The translations under genes and the position numbers were made by a program. Positions 44,988 through 52,437 of a DNA stretch of 64,000 bases are shown here, in pieces. Below the pieces are notes generated by a model that made no database searches, was not told the origin of the DNA, and saw only the letters and a list, made by a program, of their open reading frames with translations. Each line of letters opens with the position of its first letter. The first letter of the stretch is position 1. The DNA comes from Tolypothrix sp. FACHB-123 (lineage in GTDB: Bacteria > Cyanobacteriota > Cyanobacteriia > Cyanobacteriales > Nostocaceae): assembly GCF_014697075.1 (NCBI RefSeq), contig NZ_JACJRE010000011.1, positions 95,609-159,608 of the forward strand. The letters are read 5' to 3'.

Positions 44988-46253
44988 TTATTCTTGAGGA
45001 ATAGCGATGGTAAACTCCGTACCTACGCCCAGTTGAGAATTTACTTCCAATGTGCCATTGTGTTTTTCAACGACAATTTGATGGGCGATTGATAAGCCAA
45101 GTCCAGTACCTTTACCCACAGGTTTTGTGGTAAATAAAGGCTCAAACAGCCTTTGTTTAAGTCTTTCAGGAACACCCATCCCATTATCACTAATCTGAAC
45201 GATCGCCCTATTTTGAGAATTTATTTTTGTTGTCACTATAATCTGGGGTACTTTATTGCTCATTTTGCCTTGAAATATAGCTTCATCAATAGCATCAATG
45301 GCGTTAGCAAGAATGTTCATAAATACTTGATTCATCTGCCCTAGATAGCAGTTAATTTCTGGTAATTCTCCATAATCCCTAATGATTTCAATACAGGGGC
45401 GATCGCCATTATCCTTCAGACGGTGTTGTAAAATCATTAATGTGCTATCTAACCCTTGGTGCAAATCAGCGGGTATTTTGCGATCGCTATCTGCGCGGGT
45501 GAAGGTACGCAGCGAATTGGAAACGTTGCGAATGCGTTCAGTGGCGACTTTAAATGACTCCACAATTTTCACTAAATCCTTCAGCATAAATTCCAGATCC
45601 AAGTCTGCAATCGCCTTACTAATTGAATCTGCGGGGTGGGGATATTCTTTTTCGTAGAGTTGGAGAATTTCTGTTACCCCGGCAATATATTCTTCTAAAG
45701 GTGGAATATTGCTGCTGATAAAGTTGATGGGATTGTTCATTTCATGGGCGATTCCAGCGATTAACTCTCCCAAAGTTGATAATTTTTCGTGCTGTACCAG
45801 TTTAACTTGTGCTTGTTGTAAAGCCGCAGTGCGATCGCGTACTTGTTGTTCTAAAGATTCATTTAGGTGCTTGAGGCGTAAATGCACAAACACTCTCGCA
45901 ATCACTTCTTCTTGCGCAAATGGTTTAGATATGTAGTCTACAGCACCCAGAACAAAACCCTTAGTTTTACTCTCGATATCAGCTAAAGCAGTAGTAAAAA
46001 TAATCGGAATATTTTCGGTAACAGGATTCGCTTTGAGACGCCGACAGGTTTCAAATCCGTCAATACCTGGCATTTGTATATCCAGTAAAATTAACTCTGG
46101 TTGATTGCGTTCGGCTTGAGCGATCGCGCTTTCGCCATCAACTGCAACACGGAAACGCAAACCCTTACTAGTTAAGGCTGCTGACAGGACAGATAAATTT
46201 GTAGGATTATCATCCACAATCAAAATAAATCCTTTATTGGCAATCTCATTCAT
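44988..46253 (-). CDS. Response-regulator / histidine kinase hybrid
   Basis: A 421-residue protein: N-terminal receiver (ILIVDDNPTNLSVL; phosphoacceptor in ELILLDIQMPGIDGFE; lysine in YISKPF), a coiled-coil linker (about 130-165), then a kinase with AGIAHEMNNPINF H-box and ATPase motifs (NAIDAIDEA, DNGMGVP, GTGLGLSIA). No input domain or membrane segment, so the receiver is probably phosphorylated by another kinase. The ethylene-receptor-like kinase gene lies 30 bp upstream on the same strand, likely its partner in one operon. Confidence 0.88.
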   Translation of the reverse strand: MNEIANKGFILIVDDNPTNLSVLSAALTSKGLRFRVAVDGESAIAQAERNQPELILLDIQMPGIDGFETCRRLKANPVTENIPIIFTTALADIESKTKGFVLGAVDYISKPFAQEEVIARVFVHLRLKHLNESLEQQVRDRTAALQQAQVKLVQHEKLSTLGELIAGIAHEMNNPINFISSNIPPLEEYIAGVTEILQLYEKEYPHPADSISKAIADLDLEFMLKDLVKIVESFKVATERIRNVSNSLRTFTRADSDRKIPADLHQGLDSTLMILQHRLKDNGDRPCIEIIRDYGELPEINCYLGQMNQVFMNILANAIDAIDEAIFQGKMSNKVPQIIVTTKINSQNRAIVQISDNGMGVPERLKQRLFEPLFTTKPVGKGTGLGLSIAHQIVVEKHNGTLEVNSQLGVGTEFTIAIPQE

Positions 46254-46283
46254 GATTAATATAAAAACTAAAATTACACCAGA

Positions 46284-48167
46284 TTAATTAAGATATTTTT
46301 GAATAAAACTTTCCAAGCGTTTCAGTTGGAAATTGCTAGCCAACTGAATGAGTTGGCGAGTAAAAGTACTTAACTGAGCATCAGCTGTAGAAAGTTGTTG
46401 GGCTATTTCTACAATTGTTTGAATATCGCCGTCTTGTGCCAATACCAAAAATTCTTGTAAAACCTCATGAGGAGGTAAAACTATATCAGTTGGCACAGAA
46501 AAACTATCTACCTCTGGTTTTTTAGCAGTGTTTTTATTTTCTTCATATAACCATTCCACTTGCAAAAATTGCCGCAGTAATTCTAGCAGAGTTTCTACTT
46601 CTATGGGTTTGGGAAGAAAGGCATTTGCACCAACATCAATACTTTTATATTGGTCACTTGCAAAGACGCTGGCTGATGAAGCAATGATAGCTGTATGTTT
46701 AAATTCTTCAGATTGACGTAAATTTTTAATCAATTCTAGCCCATCCATTACAGGCATAATTAAGTCAGTAATAATCAAGTCGGGTTTGTGATTTTTTACT
46801 TGTTCCCATCCTTGTTGACCATTATTAGCTTCTATAACATCAAAGCCCACTGGCTCTAATAAATTGACGATAACTGAACGGTTTTCCCACTTATCATCTA
46901 AAATCAAAATTTTGCGCCGTTGTCCTTCATAACCAATAATTGTTCCTTGCTCAACTATTCTGCAAACTTTAGCCCAGTTTTGCGATTCTGGTACTTCTAA
47001 ATCAAAATAGAAACTGCTACCTTTGCCAAACTCACTTTCTAACTGTATTTGACTACCCATCAAGGAAATAATTTGTTGGCTGATGGCTAATCCTAAACCC
47101 GTACCTTCGGTTTGGCGTTTCTGATTTCCTACTTGTTCAAAGGGGAGAAAGATTTTCTTGGCTTGCTCAGGTGTAATACCCGTGCCAGTATCTACTATTT
47201 CAAAACGAATTTTATAGATAATTTCTCCTTGACCATGAGATATTTTATTAATGACTTTCACTTTAAAGCTAACACTGCCTTGTTGGGTAAATTTAATAGC
47301 ATTACCCAGCAAATTAATCAATACTTGCCGCAAACGTTTTTCATCAGCGCGAATCCCTGTAGGTAAATCCTCATCGATTTGCAGATTAAATCCGATTACT
47401 TTTTGTTCAGCACGAATGCGACAAATTTCACTTACACTATCCAGAAACGCCGGTAAGTAAAAATCTATCGGATTCAACTCCAGCTTTCGGGCTTCAATTT
47501 TGGATAGATCCAGAACATCATTAATTAAGGTTAATAAATGGGAACCACATTGATAAATAACACCAATTCCTTTGCTCGCTTTTTCACTTAAATGTTCTGT
47601 GCGTTGCAGGATTTGTGTATAGCCAAGGATACCATTCAGGGGCGTGCGTAACTCATGACTCATATTCGCCAGAAATTCGCTCTTAGCTTTGCTAGCATTC
47701 TTCGCCGTCTCCTCCGCTTGGCGTAATTCTTGCTCAACGCGCTTGCGCTCAATAATTTCCTTAAGGAGCGTTTGATTAATCACTTCTAATTGGGCGGGGC
47801 TGGGTAATGCGAGAGCTTGCGGCATCAGATTAAATAAAGCAAATGCCGTATATATAGAAATAATCGCTGTTAAAGCTTTGATAGTACCAGAAACCCAGTA
47901 ATCAGGATGCCAGAGCGTCCAAATTTCCATTAAATGCCCAGTACCGCAGGCAATAATAAACGCACCAAATAATAAGAAGACACCATTAAAAGGAACATCT
48001 TTGCGTTGCGAGATAAAGTAAATCAGTAACAGTGGAATAGAATAATAGGCAAGAGCGATCGTGGCATCAGAGATAATGTGCAGCCACACAAGTCCAGTAT
48101 TCCAGAAATAACAATGTCCGTGGGGGACAAAACCTATTGAGTAGAAAGGGTATGGGAAAGCCAACAT
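46284..48167 (-). CDS. Ethylene-receptor-like hybrid histidine kinase
   Basis: A 627-residue hybrid kinase. Its N-terminal membrane domain (residues about 20-125) matches the ethylene-binding domain of plant ETR1 and Synechocystis Etr1: SDATIALAYYSIP keeps Asp34 and Tyr41, and FIIACGTGHL keeps Cys74 and His78, which align with ETR1 Asp25, Tyr32, Cys65 and His69 of the copper/ethylene site. A kinase core (SHELRTPLNG, DTGTGI, GTGLGLAIS) and a C-terminal receiver (LIITDLIMPVMDG) follow, then a helical tail. No GAF domain is seen, unlike plant ETR1. Confidence 0.87.
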   Translation of the reverse strand: MLAFPYPFYSIGFVPHGHCYFWNTGLVWLHIISDATIALAYYSIPLLLIYFISQRKDVPFNGVFLLFGAFIIACGTGHLMEIWTLWHPDYWVSGTIKALTAIISIYTAFALFNLMPQALALPSPAQLEVINQTLLKEIIERKRVEQELRQAEETAKNASKAKSEFLANMSHELRTPLNGILGYTQILQRTEHLSEKASKGIGVIYQCGSHLLTLINDVLDLSKIEARKLELNPIDFYLPAFLDSVSEICRIRAEQKVIGFNLQIDEDLPTGIRADEKRLRQVLINLLGNAIKFTQQGSVSFKVKVINKISHGQGEIIYKIRFEIVDTGTGITPEQAKKIFLPFEQVGNQKRQTEGTGLGLAISQQIISLMGSQIQLESEFGKGSSFYFDLEVPESQNWAKVCRIVEQGTIIGYEGQRRKILILDDKWENRSVIVNLLEPVGFDVIEANNGQQGWEQVKNHKPDLIITDLIMPVMDGLELIKNLRQSEEFKHTAIIASSASVFASDQYKSIDVGANAFLPKPIEVETLLELLRQFLQVEWLYEENKNTAKKPEVDSFSVPTDIVLPPHEVLQEFLVLAQDGDIQTIVEIAQQLSTADAQLSTFTRQLIQLASNFQLKRLESFIQKYLN

Positions 48168-48570
48168 GATACTGAAGTTATTGGTGCAATATTTAGTCTA
48201 TAAACTCAGTATTCCCAAATAATCAAGTCGGCAAGCTTCCTAAAGATTCTTCTCAAAAAAACCCATCTTTTTCCTCAAATCTCCCACACTTCTAGGCTGC
48301 TAGCGAATGACTGATTCCAACATCCCACCATCACCCTATAAGAGTGTGGCTAATTTAACAAAGCCTGCCTTTGCAGGCTAATAGATAACATTTTTTATTA
48401 ACGAGCTTGTGAGCCTCATTATCGAAGTAGGGTGTGTTACGCCGCAGGCTAACGCACCGTCAATTTTAGTAATGCTTGACCCTAAAGTCATAACCCACCC
48501 GAAAATTTAATTCTCTACCTATCTCCGTAAATTTGCGATAATATGGCGCTAAAATCGGAAACTCAGATTT
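48168..48570. other. Intergenic region with hairpin and GTGTGTTACGCC repeat
   Basis: About 400 bp between divergent genes. AGCCTGC/GCAGGCT (48362-48379) forms a stable hairpin. The segment GGGTGTGTTACGCCGCAGGC (48430 region) has a close copy at 43680 (GGGTGTGTTATGCCGTAGGC). No gene supported. Confidence 0.55.
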
Positions 48571-49902
48571 ATGACTGCGGATTTTGCCCTATTAAAGCGG
48601 ATATACAATGCTTTTGATCCATTTCGCCCCTTACCCGCAGGAGATCCGGCTTATGTTGATTGTACAGAAGTGCGGGGAGATGGAGACATATTAGTAGAAG
48701 TAGGTAGAGAAATTTTGTATTCAGACAGAATGACCTCTCAATTATATGCAGGTCATCGCGGTGCGGGGAAATCTACAGAATTACTGCGTTTACAGAAACA
48801 TTTAGATGAGCAAGGTTGCTTTGTAGTTTATTTTCCCGCCGATGAACAAGATATCGATCCAGAAGATGCCCAATATACAGATATTCTGTTAGCTTGTACC
48901 CGCCATTTACTAGAATCGTTAAAAGATACCACTTCCCCAGCTAGTTTATTAAACTGGTTAGGTGAACGTTGGCAAGATTTAAAAGATTTAGCATTAACTG
49001 AAGTTTCCTTACAAAGCTTAAGTATAGAAGGGCAAATTGCCCAATTCGCCAAATTAACCGCAAATTTGCGCACAGAACCCACACAACGCCAAAAAATCCG
49101 CGATCGCGTCAATCCCCATACAATTACTTTAATTGCAGCTTTAAACGAGTTTATTCAAGATGCTAAAAAGAACTTACCTTCAGGATATTCTCAACTTGTA
49201 TTAATTGCTGATAACTTAGACCGGATTGTACCGATACCTCAAGAAGATGGACGCAGCAATCACGACCAAATTTTTCTCGATCGTAGCGAACAACTGCAAG
49301 CTTTAGATTGTCATTTGCTGTATACAATACCCATTTCTTTATTGTATTCTAACCGCGCTGCTGACCTAGCCAATATCTATGGAAATACTCAGGTATTGCC
49401 GATGATTATGGTACAAACGCCGGATAATCAACCATATCAACGGGGAATTAATAAAGTTACAGAAATCCTGCAAAAACGTCTGAGTTTGATAGATCCAAGT
49501 TTATCTATTGTCGATATGTTTGAGCAGCGAGAAGCTTTAGAAAGATTATGCCTCATGAGTGGAGGTCATGTGAGAAATTTATTATTATTAATGAAGGAGG
49601 CGATTAAATACACTAACAGTTTACCAATTCCTACCAGAGCCTTACAGCGCTCATTTAGCGAGTTACGAAATACTTATCGCAATACCGTTTTTGCGAATGA
49701 ATGGGAAGCACTGGCAAATGTGTATCATTCTAAGGAAATAGAAAATGATGCCTTGTATCGAGGTTTATTATTTAATCGCTGTATTTTAGAATATCGTTAT
49801 TTAAATGGAGATGGAGAAAGTCAAGTTTGGTATGATATTCATCCCCTCATTAAGGGAATTAAAGAATTTCAAGATACCTTTAATCGACTGTATCCAGCAT
49901 AG
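48571..49902 (+). CDS. P-loop ATPase of an uncharacterised cyanobacterial family
   Basis: A 443-residue ATPase. Walker A is GHRGAGKST (about residues 62-70), Walker B probably QLVLIADNLDRI (about 210-221), and sensor-like residues follow near CHLLYTIPISLLYS. The overall layout resembles ORC/STAND or KAP-like NTPases; the N-terminus LKRIYNAFDPFRPLPAGDPAYVDC is unlike housekeeping AAA proteins. It is followed after a 200-bp spacer by a STAND-like TPR protein and a DUF433 gene. I do not know a proven function; a role in an ATP-driven signalling or conflict system is inference. Confidence 0.72.
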   Translation: MTADFALLKRIYNAFDPFRPLPAGDPAYVDCTEVRGDGDILVEVGREILYSDRMTSQLYAGHRGAGKSTELLRLQKHLDEQGCFVVYFPADEQDIDPEDAQYTDILLACTRHLLESLKDTTSPASLLNWLGERWQDLKDLALTEVSLQSLSIEGQIAQFAKLTANLRTEPTQRQKIRDRVNPHTITLIAALNEFIQDAKKNLPSGYSQLVLIADNLDRIVPIPQEDGRSNHDQIFLDRSEQLQALDCHLLYTIPISLLYSNRAADLANIYGNTQVLPMIMVQTPDNQPYQRGINKVTEILQKRLSLIDPSLSIVDMFEQREALERLCLMSGGHVRNLLLLMKEAIKYTNSLPIPTRALQRSFSELRNTYRNTVFANEWEALANVYHSKEIENDALYRGLLFNRCILEYRYLNGDGESQVWYDIHPLIKGIKEFQDTFNRLYPA

Positions 49903-49904
49903 AA

Positions 49905-49960
49905 CGCAACACCCTGAAGGGTGTCGCTATACGAACGAAGCCCACCTGCGTGGGCTGTAT
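49905..49960. repeat. Two hairpins after the ATPase gene
   Basis: ACACCCTGAAGGGTGT and AGCCCACCTGCGTGGGCT are adjacent perfect hairpins. The second recurs near 58194 (AGCCCACGCAGGTGGGCT). They may end the ATPase transcript, although no long T-run follows. Confidence 0.6.
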
Positions 49961-49993
49961 TATAATTTTATATAAAGATATATACAATTAGAA

Positions 49994-50075
49994 ATTGTGT
50001 AGGTTGGGTTGAGGAACGAAACCCAACATTTTCGGCGATTTGTTGGGTTTCACTTCGTTCAACCCAACCTACAAT
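49994..50075. repeat. 82-bp near-perfect palindrome (TAGGTTGGGTT family)
   Basis: AATTGTGTAGGTTGGGTTGA at the left is mirrored by AACCCAACCTACAATT at the right, and the inner arms (CCCAACA/TGTTGGG, GAACGAA/TTCGTTC) also pair. A MITE-like dispersed element placed just before the TPR gene; its translation creates an apparent N-terminal extension from 50009 that I do not accept. Confidence 0.75.
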
Positions 50076-50079
50076 TATC

Positions 50080-50098
50080 TTTAACTGAACTGTATTGG
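50080..50098. mobile_element. Solitary IS-end-like sequence
   Basis: TTTAACTGAACTGTATTGG matches the right terminal repeat of the IS at 56654-58168 (TTAACTGAACCGTATTGG) with one mismatch, but no transposase or opposite end is near. It lies 3 bp before the ATG at 50102, so it may be a scar that carries or replaces the promoter/leader of the TPR gene. Confidence 0.5.
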
Positions 50099-50101
50099 AT
50101 T

Positions 50102-51979
50102 ATGACCCTAGAACTGACGGATTGGGATAAAGATTTACCAACAGAAGGAGATGAAGAATATCAAGCCTTAGTCCGCACGCTGAATTTTACAGAAGGCTTT
50201 GGCTTATTATTTGTTCGTTGCTCTCCGGCTGAGGGTGAGCAGTTAATTACCAAAGTTAAAGAAGATATTACCAATAAAAATATCGCAGTTCTACGGCTTG
50301 AGCAAGCTGTGAATAATTTATATGAAATAATTGAGAATTTAGATAATCAAAAAAAGATAAATATTTTATTTATTACAGGTTTAGAGCAGTCATTTTATGA
50401 ATATGAAGAATGCAAAAGCCTTGCAGGTTGGAATAGTAGAGATATTTATTCATATAGTTGGAAGGGTGTACCGCCTGTTTTAATTAACCTTAACCAACAG
50501 CGAGAACGGTTTAGAGATAACTTTAATATCTGTTTTGTATTCTTGCTACCAATATTTGCAATTAAATATTTTATTCAACGTGCGCCTGATTTTTTTGATT
50601 GGCGTTCTGGTTTGTTTGAATTTCCTATAAAATCAGAAATTTTGGATCAAGAGTCATCGCGCATTATTCAGGATGGAGATTATGAAAAATATCTTGCTTT
50701 CACTCCCGAAGAAACAACTAAAGAAATACTAAGAATTCAAGAATTAATAGCAGAAAATAATCGAAAATTTGATATCCAAAAGGATTTATTTATTAACCTG
50801 GGAAATTTGCAATGCGCTGGAAAAGACTATAAACAAGCACTTATATCTTTCAGCAAAGCACTAGAAATTCAAGCTGATGACTACTATGCTTTAAATAATC
50901 GAGGGTATGCGCTAGAGAAGTTAGGAAGTTATGAAGAAGCGATCGCTTCCTTCGACAAAGCGCTGGAGATTCAATCTGATGAGTATGCTTGGTATCTGCG
51001 GGGTATTGCGCTAGAGAAATTAGGACGCTATGAAGAAGCGATCGTATCCTTCGACAAAGCACTAGAAATTCAGCCTGAGTTTCATAATGTTTGGTACGAT
51101 AGAGGGATTGTACTAAGAATTTTAGGACGTTATGACGAAGCGATCGCCTCTTACGACAAAGCACTAGAAATTAAACCCGATTATCATGAGGCTTGGAATA
51201 ACCGAGGGTATGCACTAGGGATTTTAGAAGTCCATGAAGAAGCGATCACTTCTTTTGATAAAGCACTGTTAATTAAACCTGATTTACATGAAGCTTGGTA
51301 CAATCGGGGGATTGCACTGAGGATTTTAAGACGCTATGAACAAGCTATTTCGTCCTATGATAAAGCAGTGTCAATTAAATCTGATTACCACGAAGCATGG
51401 TACAACAGGGGTATTGCTCTAAGGATTTTAGGACGCTATGAAGAAGCGATATCATCTTATGAACAAGCACTATCAATTAAACCTGATGACTCTTATGCTT
51501 GGAATAATCGGGGAATTGCGCTAGCAAATATAGGGCGCAATGAAGAAGCAATCGTATCCTTCAAAAAAGTCTTGGAAATTAAACCTGATGACTACCAAGC
51601 TTGGTACAACTGGGGGAATGCGTTAGGAAAATTAAGACATTATGAAGATGCAATTATCGCCTATGAGCAAGCCATCAATATTAAACCGGATTACCAACAT
51701 GCTTGGGGAAACCGTGGTTATGCATTGCAGAATTTAGGACGTTATAAAGAAGCACTTGAATCTCTTGAAAAAGCTTTAGAAATTCAACCTGATTACTATC
51801 CGGCTTGGTATAACAAAGCTTGCTGTTATGCACTTCAAGGTAATATTGAGCAGGCATTAGAAAATCTTCAACAAGCAATTAACCTAAATCCTGAAAAATA
51901 TCGAGAAATGGTGAAAACTGATTCTGATTTTGATAGCATTCGGGAAGACGAGCGCTTTCAAGCATTGATTCAAGGATAG
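50102..51979 (+). CDS. STAND-like NTPase-related TPR protein
   Basis: About 625 residues from the ATG at 50102 (MTLELTDWDKDLP). The N-terminal 230 residues follow the pattern of TPR-linked STAND-type domains (GFGLLFVRCSP; ILFITGLEQSFYEYE as a Walker-B-like strand; LINLNQQRERFRDNFNICFVFLLP; APDFFDWRSGLFEF) but show no clear Walker A. Eleven TPRs of 34 residues (W-NRG-AL---GRYEEAI-S-DKAL-I-PD) fill about 250-600. TPR copies are very similar, a sign of recent repeat expansion. The DUF433 gene starts 3 bp after the stop. Confidence 0.78.
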   Translation: MTLELTDWDKDLPTEGDEEYQALVRTLNFTEGFGLLFVRCSPAEGEQLITKVKEDITNKNIAVLRLEQAVNNLYEIIENLDNQKKINILFITGLEQSFYEYEECKSLAGWNSRDIYSYSWKGVPPVLINLNQQRERFRDNFNICFVFLLPIFAIKYFIQRAPDFFDWRSGLFEFPIKSEILDQESSRIIQDGDYEKYLAFTPEETTKEILRIQELIAENNRKFDIQKDLFINLGNLQCAGKDYKQALISFSKALEIQADDYYALNNRGYALEKLGSYEEAIASFDKALEIQSDEYAWYLRGIALEKLGRYEEAIVSFDKALEIQPEFHNVWYDRGIVLRILGRYDEAIASYDKALEIKPDYHEAWNNRGYALGILEVHEEAITSFDKALLIKPDLHEAWYNRGIALRILRRYEQAISSYDKAVSIKSDYHEAWYNRGIALRILGRYEEAISSYEQALSIKPDDSYAWNNRGIALANIGRNEEAIVSFKKVLEIKPDDYQAWYNWGNALGKLRHYEDAIIAYEQAINIKPDYQHAWGNRGYALQNLGRYKEALESLEKALEIQPDYYPAWYNKACCYALQGNIEQALENLQQAINLNPEKYREMVKTDSDFDSIREDERFQALIQG

Positions 51980-51982
51980 CTA

Positions 51983-52318
51983 ATGAGCAATATTAGAGCA
52001 AAAGGTATCACTAAAACACCTGGCGTTTGTGGTGGAGACGCTTGTATTGCAGGAACTCGGATTGCGGTTTGGCTATTAGTTGAAGCGCGCCGTTTGGGAA
52101 TTAGTGAAGTTCAACTTTTGCAAGATTATTCTCATATTAGTGCAGCAGATTTAGTTAATGCTTGGATATATGCAGATGCTTATCCTGAAGAAATTGAAGC
52201 AGCTATCATTGCTAATATAGAATACACCCGTACCCATGATGCTTTTCTGAACGGCTACGTACCAGAAGACGAAGGGCTTTATGATGATTATCCAATTTTG
52301 ACACAACAAAAACTATAG
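51983..52318 (+). CDS. DUF433 (VapB-like antitoxin family) protein
   Basis: A 111-residue protein with the DUF433 core (TPGVCGGDACIAGTRIAVWLLVEARRLGISEVQLLQDYSHISAADLVNAWIYADAYPEEIEAAI), a homeodomain-like DNA-binding fold. Such proteins are usually paired with a DUF5615/PIN-like toxin encoded directly downstream. None follows here: a terminator lies 65 bp on. It is instead tightly coupled (3-bp gap) to the STAND-like TPR gene, so it may be a regulator of that locus or an orphan antitoxin. Confidence 0.82.
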   Translation: MSNIRAKGITKTPGVCGGDACIAGTRIAVWLLVEARRLGISEVQLLQDYSHISAADLVNAWIYADAYPEEIEAAIIANIEYTRTHDAFLNGYVPEDEGLYDDYPILTQQKL

Positions 52319-52382
52319 AAGCGATCGCTCTTGAGTCAAGTTAAGTTAGGTGCGTTTTATTTCTAGATATTCAATTCAAGAA

Positions 52383-52412
52383 ATCGCCCTGCACAATTCA
52401 GCGCAGGGCGAT
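52383..52412. terminator. Bidirectional terminator between convergent genes
   Basis: A perfect 10-bp stem ATCGCCCTGC/GCAGGCGGAT-type (ATCGCCCTGC with GCAGGGCGAT) and a 10-nt loop, placed between the DUF433 gene and the convergent EF-G-like gene. A short T-rich stretch flanks the minus-strand side. Confidence 0.75.
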
Positions 52413-52437
52413 AATTTGAGATTAATGCCAAATCAGA

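Noticed and set aside
48571-49902. The P-loop ATPase as an ORC1/DnaA-type replication protein
   Set aside because: No initiator or HTH domain, and the N-terminus and partner genes do not fit replication.
50009-50101. N-terminal extension of the TPR protein from 50009
   Set aside because: The extension is the translation of a palindromic repeat and an IS end; the ATG at 50102 begins the conserved domain.
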